NCBI GenBank assembly: GCA_030632465.1
Contig: DAOVUR010000020.1
Location: 1 to 15,091 of the forward strand
Length of the DNA stretch: 15,091 nucleotides
Source of the DNA: a bacterium
GTDB taxonomy: Bacteria > Verrucomicrobiota > Kiritimatiellia > UBA8416 > CAMZLY01
Direction of reading: 5' to 3'
Under the pieces are notes generated by a model. It had not been told where the DNA came from, did not search any database, and worked only from the letters and a program-made list of their open reading frames with translations. The translations under genes and the position numbers were made by a program. Shown piece after piece: positions 1-6,587 of the stretch. The stretch's first letter is position 1. Each line of letters starts with the position of its first letter.

Positions 1-81
1 AAATGAACTCGGGGCGCCGATGCCTGTTTTTATTTGATTGCTCTCTACGACGGGGGGGTTTACGTGGATAGGCAGGATAAA

Positions 82-133
82 CCACCCTTCGCCGGAGGCT
101 ACGGATGGCGCAGCAGGATTGCTGCTCTACTGG
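82..133. repeat. Structured repeat, copy A (two small hairpins)
   Basis: This gene-free stretch has a two-hairpin layout. A CCTTC lead is followed by a small stem GCC-GGA-GGC, then TACGGA, then a second stem GCAGCA (110-115) / TGCTGC (120-125) with loop GGAT, and it closes with CTCTACTGG (125-133). The same layout recurs at 171-222 with different stem bases that still pair, which is why I call it a structured repeat. It may be a REP-like or other dispersed palindromic element. Its function is unknown. Confidence 0.5.
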
Positions 134-170
134 AAAGGGATTTTACAAAATAATTTTAGGACCCATCCTT

Positions 171-222
171 CGCTCTTCGAGCTACGGAGTGCACGGCAGA
201 ATGATTATTGCCGCTCTACTGG
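171..222. repeat. Structured repeat, copy B (two small hairpins)
   Basis: This is the second copy of the element at 82-133. CCTTC leads into stem GCTC-TTC-GAGC, then TACGGA, then a stem CGGCAG (194-199) / TTGCCG (208-213, with one G-T pair), and ends in the same CTCTACTGG (214-222). The bases in both stems differ from copy A, yet pairing is kept, while the flanking single-stranded words are identical. It could also act as a processing or termination structure for the minus-strand gene ending at 272, but no U-tract follows. Confidence 0.5.
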
Positions 223-230
223 GGGCACAT

Positions 231-260
231 GGATAAACAGGATGTGTAGGATTGCTGCTC
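231..260. repeat. GGATAAACAGGAT repeat plus partial third copy
   Basis: GGATAAACAGGAT at 231-243 recurs exactly at 10129-10141, and a variant with GG for AA lies at 66-78. AGGATTGCTGCTC at 248-260 repeats the second-hairpin region of copy A exactly (115-127), so this looks like a fragment of the same element family. No coding function is visible in 1-271. Confidence 0.45.
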
Positions 261-271
261 GGTGGGAAGGA

Positions 272-1039
272 TTAGGCACTGTTATCAAGTCCGGGGCGTA
301 TAAATGATCTTGCGTCAGGAAAAGTTTCTTCTACGCTAGTACGGAGCCGGCTTAGATTGATAAGTACATCTAGAATACAGTCTTCCTGTTCGGAAAAGTG
401 ATTACGTATGGTTGCCCATGATGCGATTGAGCGGTCCAGAGCAACTAAAACAACTTTTGCCGAACCGTCAGAGTCTTTTGGGTAATCGTCAGGTTTTTCC
501 TGGTCTTCTTCAGTCTTGCTGCCTACTGCACGTGCTAATTTAACGTATATTTGGAATTGATACCACTGAATCACTTCTACGGCATCAATGATATCTGATG
601 CCTCTTCTTCAGGGGTATTGTTAGGTAGTTCAAGTCGGACCTGTAGCAATAGATGCTCTTGCTTCTGTTCAAAAAGGTTGTTGTTAGATGTAAGCCAGTC
701 GCCGGCTGTTTCTGAATACTTTTTTGCGGCTTGCACGCAATCTGTGGCATTTACCTCTTCCCTTTTCTTTTTCTCTGATTCCTCAGCATCTTCGAGATCA
801 AGGTCGTTTATATCAATGCCATGTTTTGCAGATTCTTTAATAACCATTTCCATAGTTAATTGGAATACTTCATGTAGCTTCTGCCAGAATTTTTCGTTAT
901 TAATATCCCGTTCTTCAGGGGTTGAGAAATGTTCTTCGCTAAACGAAAAGTTAGCACAACGTGAAGTGAACGAACAACGCTCACACCATCTGTCGCAGTA
1001 GTGATAAATGCCCTGGATTGTATTTTTTTCGGTTTTCAT
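272..1039 (-). CDS. Hypothetical protein with N-terminal four-cysteine motif
   Basis: This is a 255-aa soluble protein that I cannot assign to a named family. The N-terminus carries C15-x3-C19-x2-C22-x5-C28 in an aromatic/basic setting (YCDRWCERC), suggesting a bound zinc or Fe-S cluster. The spacing CxxxCxxC resembles radical-SAM enzymes, but no TIM-barrel sequence follows. The middle is acidic and helix-prone (around residues 75-100 and 140-190), and the C-terminal 60 residues look conserved-globular. There is no signal peptide or membrane segment. Only 3 nt separate its start from the stop of the PIN-domain toxin gene upstream, and no clear ribosome-binding site is seen, so translation is probably coupled to the toxin-antitoxin operon. 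The start is favoured because the cysteine motif lies close behind it. The gene is real with good confidence; its function is unknown. Confidence 0.75.
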   Translation of the reverse strand: MKTEKNTIQGIYHYCDRWCERCSFTSRCANFSFSEEHFSTPEERDINNEKFWQKLHEVFQLTMEMVIKESAKHGIDINDLDLEDAEESEKKKREEVNATDCVQAAKKYSETAGDWLTSNNNLFEQKQEHLLLQVRLELPNNTPEEEASDIIDAVEVIQWYQFQIYVKLARAVGSKTEEDQEKPDDYPKDSDGSAKVVLVALDRSIASWATIRNHFSEQEDCILDVLINLSRLRTSVEETFPDARSFIRPGLDNSA

Positions 1040-1042
1040 TTG

Positions 1043-1420
1043 TTAAGGTCTGAATAGTTTCAGTTTTAGGTCTTTGATTGGATTAAAGTGTTTTGCATTA
1101 CTAGAGACGAGGGTCATGTTATTTTCGGTGGCAGTAGCAGCAATGATAGCGTCTCCAGCTCTAAGTCCGTGTGATAATGCATATTCTTCCACATATACAA
1201 TTGCACGATGCCCGATATTCTCTGAGAGAGGTAGAGTTTTGAAGGAAAAGTCTTTTAAGAACTGCTTGGTATATTCATGTTGTTTTTTATTTTTAACACC
1301 TTGAAGAAGTTCTAAGTAGCTTTGAGCTGAAATGAATCGTTCATTTTCTCGTTCGATCATTCGTGCGGCTTTCATATTGCCTCTTTGAACCCAAATAAAA
1401 ATATCCGTATCAAATATCAT
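1043..1420 (-). CDS. vapC: VapC-type PIN-domain ribonuclease toxin
   Basis: This 125-aa single-domain PIN protein is the toxin of a type II toxin-antitoxin pair. PIN toxins are Mg-dependent RNases that usually cut tRNA or rRNA. The acidic active-site set is visible: D4 (in MIFDTD), E37 (SYLELL), D90 (LRAGDAIIAATA) and N108 (LVSSNAKHF) in the fourth position. I chose the ATG at 1420 over an upstream ATG at 1504. At 1420 the protein begins with the expected hydrophobic beta-strand plus Asp, and a GGAGG ribosome-binding site (minus strand, 1429-1433) sits 8 nt ahead. The longer form would add 28 residues unlike any PIN N-terminus. The start overlaps the antitoxin end by 11 nt, which fits translational coupling. 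The RNA target cannot be told from sequence. Confidence 0.9.
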   Translation of the reverse strand: MIFDTDIFIWVQRGNMKAARMIERENERFISAQSYLELLQGVKNKKQHEYTKQFLKDFSFKTLPLSENIGHRAIVYVEEYALSHGLRAGDAIIAATATENNMTLVSSNAKHFNPIKDLKLKLFRP

Positions 1421-1646
1421 TATAGCGTCCTCCGCGAAGTTCGTCCATCTCTGCATCAACTGATTTGTCGGTGCAATACATGTTGAAAAATGGGTGTTCA
1501 GCAACTTTCATAGTTGATTCTTCTACGTGTGCTGTCAGAACTCCTTTAATCTTTCCGCGATAAAGAACATCAATATTTTCATTACGATCTAGAGCCTTGA
1601 GAACGTCATTCATTTTATATCTTAAGTCTACTACCGTTGCCTGCAT
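1410..1646 (-). CDS. Phd/YefM-like antitoxin
   Basis: This 78-aa protein has the layout of a Phd/YefM-family antitoxin. The N-terminal half is DNA-binding and dimerising (TVVDLRYKMNDVLKALDRNE, then the strand YRGKIKGVL). The C-terminal tail ends in MDELRGGRYNDI and should wrap the toxin active site. A GGAG ribosome-binding site lies 6 nt before the ATG. It precedes and overlaps the PIN toxin gene, the usual antitoxin-first order. A palindrome in its promoter (1660-1680) suggests autorepression by the antitoxin or the toxin-antitoxin complex. The family call rests on length, pattern and position. The symbol vapB is often used for such partners, but the fold looks Phd-like rather than AbrB-like. 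Confidence 0.85.
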   Translation of the reverse strand: MQATVVDLRYKMNDVLKALDRNENIDVLYRGKIKGVLTAHVEESTMKVAEHPFFNMYCTDKSVDAEMDELRGGRYNDI

Positions 1647-1659
1647 GGCTGTCTCCTTT

Positions 1660-1700
1660 ATGTATAGTTAAACTATGCATTATCATGGTGTTGTTGTCAA
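1660..1700 (-). promoter_or_regulatory. Toxin-antitoxin promoter with overlapping palindromic operator
   Basis: On the minus strand a perfect -35 TTGACA (1695-1700) is separated by 17 nt from a -10-like CATAGT (1672-1677). A 21-bp imperfect palindrome at 1660-1680 (core ATAGTT-A-AACTAT, outer ATG/CAT, one mismatch per arm) covers the -10. The -35 falls inside the 3' end of the DUF2442 gene. An operator over the -10 is the expected arrangement for an autoregulated toxin-antitoxin operon. The sequence match is strong; the regulatory role is inferred. Confidence 0.6.
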
Positions 1701-1979
1701 TGACGAAATGGTTGCCGCTACTTTTCGTATTGGCTCATGGTTAAGCGGTGTACTGATTTTATATAGAAAATCTGGTGACATGTCAGCACCATTATCCCAG
1801 ACAACAGTATCCATATCTCTGTTTGGTGCGGCGGTTTTAAATTGTACGATGTTTTTTAATGGATAAAAAATTTCTCCATCAAGGTGTTGTTCTAAATCAG
1901 CTAGCCGCCAAGTATCATCTTCAAAACGAAGACGAAGCTTATGTCCGCTATCGTATTCTACTCCTGTAATATAGTGCAT
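1683..1979 (-). CDS. DUF2442 domain protein
   Basis: This 98-aa protein matches the pattern of the DUF2442 family. An N-terminal strand pair (ITGVEYDSGHKLRLRFEDDTWRLADL) is followed by the family's hallmark end, in which aromatic and acidic residues surround 'VVWDNGADMSPDFLY' (residues about 59-73). About 25 further residues follow that hallmark. DUF2442 proteins have no firm function. They are often small partners of DUF4160 proteins or toxin-antitoxin-like pairs, but no DUF4160 partner is seen here; the next genes are a Phd/PIN pair with their own promoter. An AAGGA ribosome-binding site lies about 7 nt before the ATG. Confidence 0.8.
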   Translation of the reverse strand: MHYITGVEYDSGHKLRLRFEDDTWRLADLEQHLDGEIFYPLKNIVQFKTAAPNRDMDTVVWDNGADMSPDFLYKISTPLNHEPIRKVAATISSLTTTP

Positions 1980-2053
1980 GATTTATCCTTTTTATGTGAG
2001 TGGCTCAATATGATTAAGCGGCTGCTGATCTTTTGCAAGGTCTCGGTCTGTTG

Positions 2054-2824
2054 TTAGTCTAACTCTATGCGTTTTACTGTGTTGCCATTAGAGTCGTATA
2101 CATGGATATGTCCATGACCTCTTTGTTTTGCGCTTTTTTTGAATATGGACGATATCCGTACTTGCTGCATGCTTCGGATTGTGTCTGGTATTATTCTGTT
2201 GTTTGGCATAATTAGTGTGCTAAGTATAAGTATATTTAACACTATTGTTGCCGAAAATATGATTAGGAATGACTGCTTGCTAGATTTATGGTGTAGCTTT
2301 TGCTGAGCGATAAGTGCCCCCGGCCATCCGCCTAGTAATGAGAGCATGTGTAGTGTTTTTTCTGGAGTTCGCCATAAGTCTTGTTGTGCAGCTCTCTTAT
2401 CTCGTGCATACATAGCGAATGTAAGAAAACTTATCAGAATATAAAATATTGGAATTGATGGTTGTACTTTTCGTAGAATTGATGCAGCTGACATAGTAAA
2501 CAGGAATAGAATAGCAAGTATTGCTGCAGAGGTAGCGAGGTTCCTACTTCTCTGTTGTAAATATTCGCGTAGCTTTACTTCGCTATTCTTTCTATGAGTA
2601 TAATTTCGCTTACCATTATGTAATACAGCATTCTCTGCACGTAGGCGCCCTTGCTTGTCGGTGGATAAAGTGTAGTCAATTACTTGGTTCAGTTCTGGGC
2701 GGTTATGTCTGTATTGACCAAAGGCTGATATGTGAATAAAAACTTGTTTACCTCCCGAGGTGGGAGTAATGAACCCGTAGCCCTTGTTGTCGTCCCATTT
2801 TATTATTCGACCTTGTGTTTTCAT
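2054..2824 (-). CDS. Cold-shock domain / DUF1294 membrane protein
   Basis: This 256-aa protein has two parts. Residues 1-68 form a cold-shock domain with RNP1 KGYGFI (14-19) and RNP2 VFIHI (28-32), a single-stranded nucleic-acid-binding OB fold. After a basic linker come hydrophobic segments at about 98-117, 122-140 and 184-206. The conserved stretch ARDKRAAQ...RTPEKTLHMLSLLGGWPGALIAQQKLHHKSSKQSF (139-186) marks DUF1294. The fusion is known in other bacteria, but its role is not established; an RNA- or DNA-binding domain tethered at the inner membrane is the plain reading. The about 50-residue tail after the last helix is not part of the usual domain. The gene follows nadK by 122 bp with no obvious ribosome-binding site, and may have its own promoter. 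Confidence 0.85.
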   Translation of the reverse strand: MKTQGRIIKWDDNKGYGFITPTSGGKQVFIHISAFGQYRHNRPELNQVIDYTLSTDKQGRLRAENAVLHNGKRNYTHRKNSEVKLREYLQQRSRNLATSAAILAILFLFTMSAASILRKVQPSIPIFYILISFLTFAMYARDKRAAQQDLWRTPEKTLHMLSLLGGWPGALIAQQKLHHKSSKQSFLIIFSATIVLNILILSTLIMPNNRIIPDTIRSMQQVRISSIFKKSAKQRGHGHIHVYDSNGNTVKRIELD

Positions 2825-2946
2825 GTATGTAATTTGTTAACTATTAATAATGCCATCATGCCAAAGATGCGAGATGTCATAATAGTTTTATTTATTAAGT
2901 GCAGAGTGAATTGTTTGAATCATATATCTTTTCGTATAGCAGTTTT

Positions 2947-3807
2947 CTATATTGACGAGCCGCGCCAGCCCAGTTTTTGGCGCAGCACAGAGAAGTAGCT
3001 ATGTTCTGGTAGGGTGATGAGCTGTATGTCTTGTGTAGATTTATGGATCTCTATTTTATCGCCGCACTCAAGAGCTTGTCCTATCTGGCCGTCTGCGGTG
3101 ATGAGTAGTCGGTTGTCGTTACGTGCCGTACTGATGCTGACTCGGCTGTTGTCTGTTACAACGAGTGGGCGTGAGCTGAGTGTGTGTGGGCAGATTAGGC
3201 TCATAACGAATACTTTTGTTTCTGGCATTAGAATTGGTCCGCCAGCTGACATTGAGTGCCCTGTACTGCCGGTAGGTGTTGAAATGATCAGGCCATCGCA
3301 GCGGTAGGAGGTGACATCTTGTTCGTCGATGGTGACATCGAGCATGATCAGTCTTGTTGATGATTCACGGGTGATGACGATATCGTTGAGTGCGTTGTAG
3401 CTGGCAATAGTTTCTCCGTCACGAATGATTGAGCTGGTTAAGATTGCGCGGTTACTAAGTTTGTAGTTGTCGGCGATGAGACATTCTATGGCGAGACTTA
3501 GCTCATCTTCGGCCACACTGGTTAGAAACCCAAGTGCACCGATATTAACTCCAATGATTGGTTTATTGTGGTTTTTCATCTGGCGTACCACTTTAATGAG
3601 TGTGCCGTCACCACCTAGAACCATGATTGCTTCTGCTTGTGAGAATAAGCTCTCTTCGTCGATAATGGTTGCCGATTTAAGCATAGTGCCAGTGTCGGCG
3701 TCTGTAATTAGTGATAGGCCAGCTTTTGCGGCTTCTTTTTCTAGTGCAGAAAGAACAATAGATGCGCGTGGCTTGCTACAGTTTGCTATTACTCCAAGTG
3801 TTTTCAT
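2947..3807 (-). CDS. nadK: NAD kinase
   Basis: This 286-aa enzyme phosphorylates NAD to NADP using ATP or polyphosphate, and is a cytoplasmic, normally essential protein. The family motifs are in order: GGDGT at 65-69 with catalytic D67, NIGALGFL at 88-95, the NE/D adenine-binding motif as N141-D142, and the glycine-rich stretch 171-192 (DGLIISTPTGSTGHS...GGP). In that last motif the common TAYS is replaced by TGHS (residues 182-185), a mild variation at the NAD-binding site. Length is typical. The gene lies 84 bp behind tlyA, in the dxs-tlyA-nadK order seen in many bacteria. The start is preceded by a heptamer array whose last unit supplies an AGGA 9 nt from ATG. Confidence 0.95.
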   Translation of the reverse strand: MKTLGVIANCSKPRASIVLSALEKEAAKAGLSLITDADTGTMLKSATIIDEESLFSQAEAIMVLGGDGTLIKVVRQMKNHNKPIIGVNIGALGFLTSVAEDELSLAIECLIADNYKLSNRAILTSSIIRDGETIASYNALNDIVITRESSTRLIMLDVTIDEQDVTSYRCDGLIISTPTGSTGHSMSAGGPILMPETKVFVMSLICPHTLSSRPLVVTDNSRVSISTARNDNRLLITADGQIGQALECGDKIEIHKSTQDIQLITLPEHSYFSVLRQKLGWRGSSI

Positions 3808-3812
3808 TTAAA

Positions 3813-3847
3813 GAAGTCCTTAGTTATCAGTTTTCGGTAATCAGTTC
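3813..3847 (-). repeat. xxACTRA heptamer array ahead of nadK
   Basis: Read on the minus strand, five 7-nt units lie end to end: GAACTGA, TTACCGA, AAACTGA, TAACTAA, GGACTTC, then TTTAA and the nadK ATG. Four of the five carry ACT in the same register. The units hold TGA/TAA stops which, because 7 is not a multiple of 3, fall in different reading frames. The final AAGGAC is the only ribosome-binding-site-like sequence for nadK. A T-rich/A-rich 7-bp inverted repeat lies just upstream (3853-3868). Confidence 0.65.
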
Positions 3848-3873
3848 TTTGTTTTTTCTAAAGAAAAACATCA

Positions 3874-3900
3874 GCAATTATTCACTATTCATTATTCACT
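3874..3900 (-). repeat. AGTGAAT heptamer array over the tlyA stop codon
   Basis: On the minus strand the units are AGTGAAT, AATGAAT, AGTGAAT, followed by AATTGC. The first unit encodes the last residues and stop of tlyA (AGT GAA TAA), so the array extends into the gene. The 20-mer AATGAATAGTGAATAATTGC (3874-3893) is identical to plus-strand 10061-10080, between oppB and oppC. In both places an xxACTRA array and a start codon follow downstream. Confidence 0.65.
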
Positions 3901-4626
3901 GCTTTTCCAGTATGCCAGGAACTCTACATTTCCGGCAGGGCCTTTTAATGGCGATGTGCAACAGTCAATCCACTTCAGACTAAGTGATTCTGTGCCAAAA
4001 GTGCGTACTTTGTCAATAGTTGCTTGTCGAATTTCTGGATCTCTTACGACGCCACCCTTTTCTACTTGCTCACGACCAGCTTCAAATTGTGGTTTTATGA
4101 GTGATATAATGGGGGAGCCTGGCTTTAATATAGTGCTTACTGCCGGTAGTATATTTGTGAGTGAGATAAATGAAACATCAATGACTGCAAATTCTGGCTG
4201 GTACTCTATATCGGCTGGAGTTAGGTTACGCGCATTGAAATGTTCGATAACGGTTACCTGTTCATGACTACGTATTTTCCAGTGTAGTTGTGCATGTCCG
4301 ACGTCTAGTGCGATCACATGCTTTGCACCGTGCTGGAGTAGGCAGTCTGTGAAGCCACCAGTGGATGCTCCGATGTCGATGCAGTTTAGATCGGTGACAT
4401 CGATATCAAAATTTTTGAAGGCGCCTTCCATTTTGTCGCCACCACGACTGACGAATTTTGATTTTTCAATGACGGTGATGTTTACGTCATCTTTAAATGA
4501 GTGGCCTGGTTTACTTGCCATTTGGTCATTTACTCTTACCATGCCAGCTCTAATTAGACGTTGTGCTTGTTCACGACTATCAGCTAGTTCTCGTTCCATG
4601 AGCATGATGTCTAGGCGTAGTTTCAT
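3892..4626 (-). CDS. tlyA: TlyA-family rRNA 2'-O-methyltransferase
   Basis: This 244-aa protein joins an N-terminal S4 RNA-binding domain (about 1-58, RLDIMLMERELADSREQAQRLIRAGMVRVN) to a FtsJ/RrmJ-type SAM methyltransferase domain. The SAM loop DIGASTGGFTD is at 84-94. The expected Lys-Asp-Lys-Glu catalytic set is present: K65 (SRGGDK), D150 (VIDVSF), K178 (LIKPQFE) and E235 (GNVEFL). TlyA proteins 2'-O-methylate rRNA cytidines (C1409 in 16S and, in some bacteria, C1920 in 23S). The old name hemolysin A is historical. The start overlaps the dxs stop in ATGA, so translation is coupled. The stop codon lies inside a heptamer repeat, and the last residues (SSE) may owe their sequence to it. Confidence 0.93.
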   Translation of the reverse strand: MKLRLDIMLMERELADSREQAQRLIRAGMVRVNDQMASKPGHSFKDDVNITVIEKSKFVSRGGDKMEGAFKNFDIDVTDLNCIDIGASTGGFTDCLLQHGAKHVIALDVGHAQLHWKIRSHEQVTVIEHFNARNLTPADIEYQPEFAVIDVSFISLTNILPAVSTILKPGSPIISLIKPQFEAGREQVEKGGVVRDPEIRQATIDKVRTFGTESLSLKWIDCCTSPLKGPAGNVEFLAYWKSSE

Positions 4627-6479
4627 AGTGTAGCAACAATTTTCTCTACAATCTTTTCTGGGGTTAGCCCATATTGTTCCATCAGTATTGATGGGTTTCC
4701 ATGAGTAATGAATTCATCTGGCCAGCCGAAGTTTAGTACGTGCCCGTTAAAGTCTACACTGTTGGCGAGTGCAGTTATGCTTTCACCGAAGCCGCCACTT
4801 ATTATTCCGCCTTCTATGGTTGCTATTATTTTGCGGGTTTTACAATGTTCTGTCAGGAGTTCTTTATCTAGGGGGCGGATGAAGCGTGCATTTACTACGC
4901 CAGCTGATATCCCTTTTTCGTTGAGAAGGGCGGCCGCTTTTTCGGCAAGCTGTATCATGTTGCCTAGTGCCCAGAAAATAACATCGCTACCTTCGCTGAG
5001 TTGTACTGCCTTGCCGATAGCTATTTTTTCTAACTCGTCAGGGACTGTTGCGCCTGTACCGCAACCGCGTGGGTAGCGTATTACTGTTGGGTGGTCAATA
5101 TTGACAGCGGTATATAGCATATTGGCTAGTTCGGCTTCATCTGCAGGTTGCATAAATATTAAGCGTGGAATATGGCGCAGTAGTGCAATATCGAATACGC
5201 CGTGGTGAGTAGGTCCGTCGTCGCCTACTATTCCTGCGCGATCTAGGCAGATTGTTACCGGCAAATCCTGCAGACATATATCGTGAATAAGACAGTCGGC
5301 AGCACGTTGCATGAATGATGAATAGACAGCAAATACAGGATGCAGTCCTGCGGCAGCTAGACCAGCAGCAAATACAGTTGCATGCTCTTCAGCTATACCG
5401 ACATCGTAGAAGCGGTCTGGGAAACTTTTTGCGAATTTGTCTAGCCCTGTGCCTGCAGGCATGGCTGCAGTGATTGCGACAAGTTTCTTATCCTTCTGCG
5501 CGAGCTTTTCAATAGTGTTACCGAATACGGTAGAGTAGTTGACTCCTGAGCCGGTGGCTTTATTGCCTGATTTAATTTCAAACTTAGGTGTGCCGTGCCA
5601 TTTTTCCTGATCCTGTTCTGCGAAGGAGTAACCTTTCCCTTTTGTAGTGGATACATGAAGTAGGATAGGGCGGTCTGCTTCTTTTGCTACACGTAGAGCA
5701 TCTTCCATGGCATAGATATTATGTCCATCAACGGGGCCGATATAGCGTAAGCCAAACTCTTCAAAGATAACACTTTTCAGAAAAAGACTTTTGAGTGTTT
5801 CTTCTATTCTATAATAAGCAGACCTAAAGATACCTAACTTCATTTTGCGGGCAAAGCTTTCGACGGAACGTTTCCTGCGGTTGTAGCGTGGGTTAGCGAG
5901 TAGTCCACCAAGGTATTTGGAGAGTGCGCCTACATTTGCTGATATAGACATTTCGTTATCATTAAGGATAACGATAAATTTTTTGGTAGCTTCTGTAACA
6001 TTGTTTAGTGCTTCAAATGATATTCCATTACCAATAGCAGCATCACCGACAATGGCTATTACATGGTGATCTTCATTTTGCACATCACGGGCGGCAGCCA
6101 TGCCAAGTGCGGCAGATAGTGCTGTGCCTGCGTGACCTGCGCCGAATGCGTCATATTTGCTTTCTTCACGATTAAGAAAGCCGGAAAGGCCGTCGTGCTG
6201 GCGTAGGGTATGAAGTTTATCTTTGCGTCCAGTCAATATTTTGTAGGTGTAACATTGGTGGCTGGTGTCAAAGACTATTTTGTCGGTGGGAGGATCAAAA
6301 ACACGCATTAATGCAGTGGTGATTTCAACAACACCAAGGTTGGCGCCGAGATGGCCGCCTGTTTCGCTTACGGAACTAATGATCTTTTTTCTGATCTCTT
6401 CGCAAAGAGGAATCAGCTCATCACTGTTCAAGCCTTTTACATCTTCTGGTAAATTCACTTTTTCTAGTATTGAAGTCAT
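4623..6479 (-). CDS. dxs: 1-deoxy-D-xylulose-5-phosphate synthase
   Basis: This 618-aa thiamine-diphosphate enzyme condenses pyruvate and glyceraldehyde 3-phosphate, the first step of the MEP isoprenoid pathway. Landmarks in order: GGHLGANLG (41-49), a substrate-loop HQ motif (71-80), the Mg-TPP motif D146...N175 (ending NDNEMSIS), WHGTPKF with H295, IAEEHA with catalytic E364, DRAG and GDDGPTHHG (413-427), and RYPRG (468-472). Two common motifs vary: the usual D-V-G-H-Q...P-H-K reads DTSHQCYTYK, and GDG reads GDA (145-147). The key acidic residues and the substrate-loop histidine are kept, so activity is expected. It heads the dxs-tlyA-nadK cluster. No ribosome-binding site is visible; TATAAT stands only 6 nt before the ATG. 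Confidence 0.95.
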   Translation of the reverse strand: MTSILEKVNLPEDVKGLNSDELIPLCEEIRKKIISSVSETGGHLGANLGVVEITTALMRVFDPPTDKIVFDTSHQCYTYKILTGRKDKLHTLRQHDGLSGFLNREESKYDAFGAGHAGTALSAALGMAAARDVQNEDHHVIAIVGDAAIGNGISFEALNNVTEATKKFIVILNDNEMSISANVGALSKYLGGLLANPRYNRRKRSVESFARKMKLGIFRSAYYRIEETLKSLFLKSVIFEEFGLRYIGPVDGHNIYAMEDALRVAKEADRPILLHVSTTKGKGYSFAEQDQEKWHGTPKFEIKSGNKATGSGVNYSTVFGNTIEKLAQKDKKLVAITAAMPAGTGLDKFAKSFPDRFYDVGIAEEHATVFAAGLAAAGLHPVFAVYSSFMQRAADCLIHDICLQDLPVTICLDRAGIVGDDGPTHHGVFDIALLRHIPRLIFMQPADEAELANMLYTAVNIDHPTVIRYPRGCGTGATVPDELEKIAIGKAVQLSEGSDVIFWALGNMIQLAEKAAALLNEKGISAGVVNARFIRPLDKELLTEHCKTRKIIATIEGGIISGGFGESITALANSVDFNGHVLNFGWPDEFITHGNPSILMEQYGLTPEKIVEKIVATL

Positions 6480-6485
6480 GGCGGC

Positions 6486-6491
6486 ATTATA
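6486..6491 (-). promoter_or_regulatory. dxs -10 box, probable leaderless start
   Basis: On the minus strand a perfect TATAAT ends 6 nt before the dxs ATG, with GCCGCC between. Transcription would then begin at or next to the A of ATG, and the gap has no ribosome-binding site. The -35 region at 17 nt is only T-rich, with no TTGACA. This is inferred from spacing alone. Confidence 0.5.
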
Positions 6492-6496
6492 CGGTA

Positions 6497-6538
6497 AAAG
6501 TGAAAAGTAAAAAGCTTAAAAGTAGTGAATAGTGAATA
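6497..6538 (+). repeat. Heptamer array between the divergent dxs and binding-protein genes
   Basis: Six consecutive 7-nt steps can be laid out: AAAGTGA, AAAGTAA, AAAGCTT, AAAAGTA, GTGAATA, GTGAATA. The last two carry two AGTGAAT units (6524-6530 and 6531-6537), the family found at 3880-3900 and 10047-10074. The first half is degenerate. The array sits directly upstream of the dxs -10 box and overlaps its -35 region. Confidence 0.45.
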
Positions 6539-6587
6539 ATGCTTTTCTGCCCACGTTTTTCTCTGATTATAGATGAATTATTGTGCG

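Noticed and set aside
82..222. Integron attC sites
   Set aside because: No core-site motifs or cassette layout, and no integrase in the window.
38..307. An open frame of 89 codons on the plus strand at the left edge
   Set aside because: It runs through the structured repeats, overlaps the end of the minus-strand gene, and its translation shows no domain or convincing start.
955..1000. Radical-SAM enzyme suggested by CxxxCxxC in the 255-aa protein
   Set aside because: A fourth cysteine follows and none of the radical-SAM barrel motifs can be seen; the protein is also short and acidic.
1043..1504. Longer PIN toxin starting at 1504
   Set aside because: The extra 28 residues lie over the antitoxin gene and do not fit a PIN N-terminus; the ATG at 1420 has GGAGG at the right distance.
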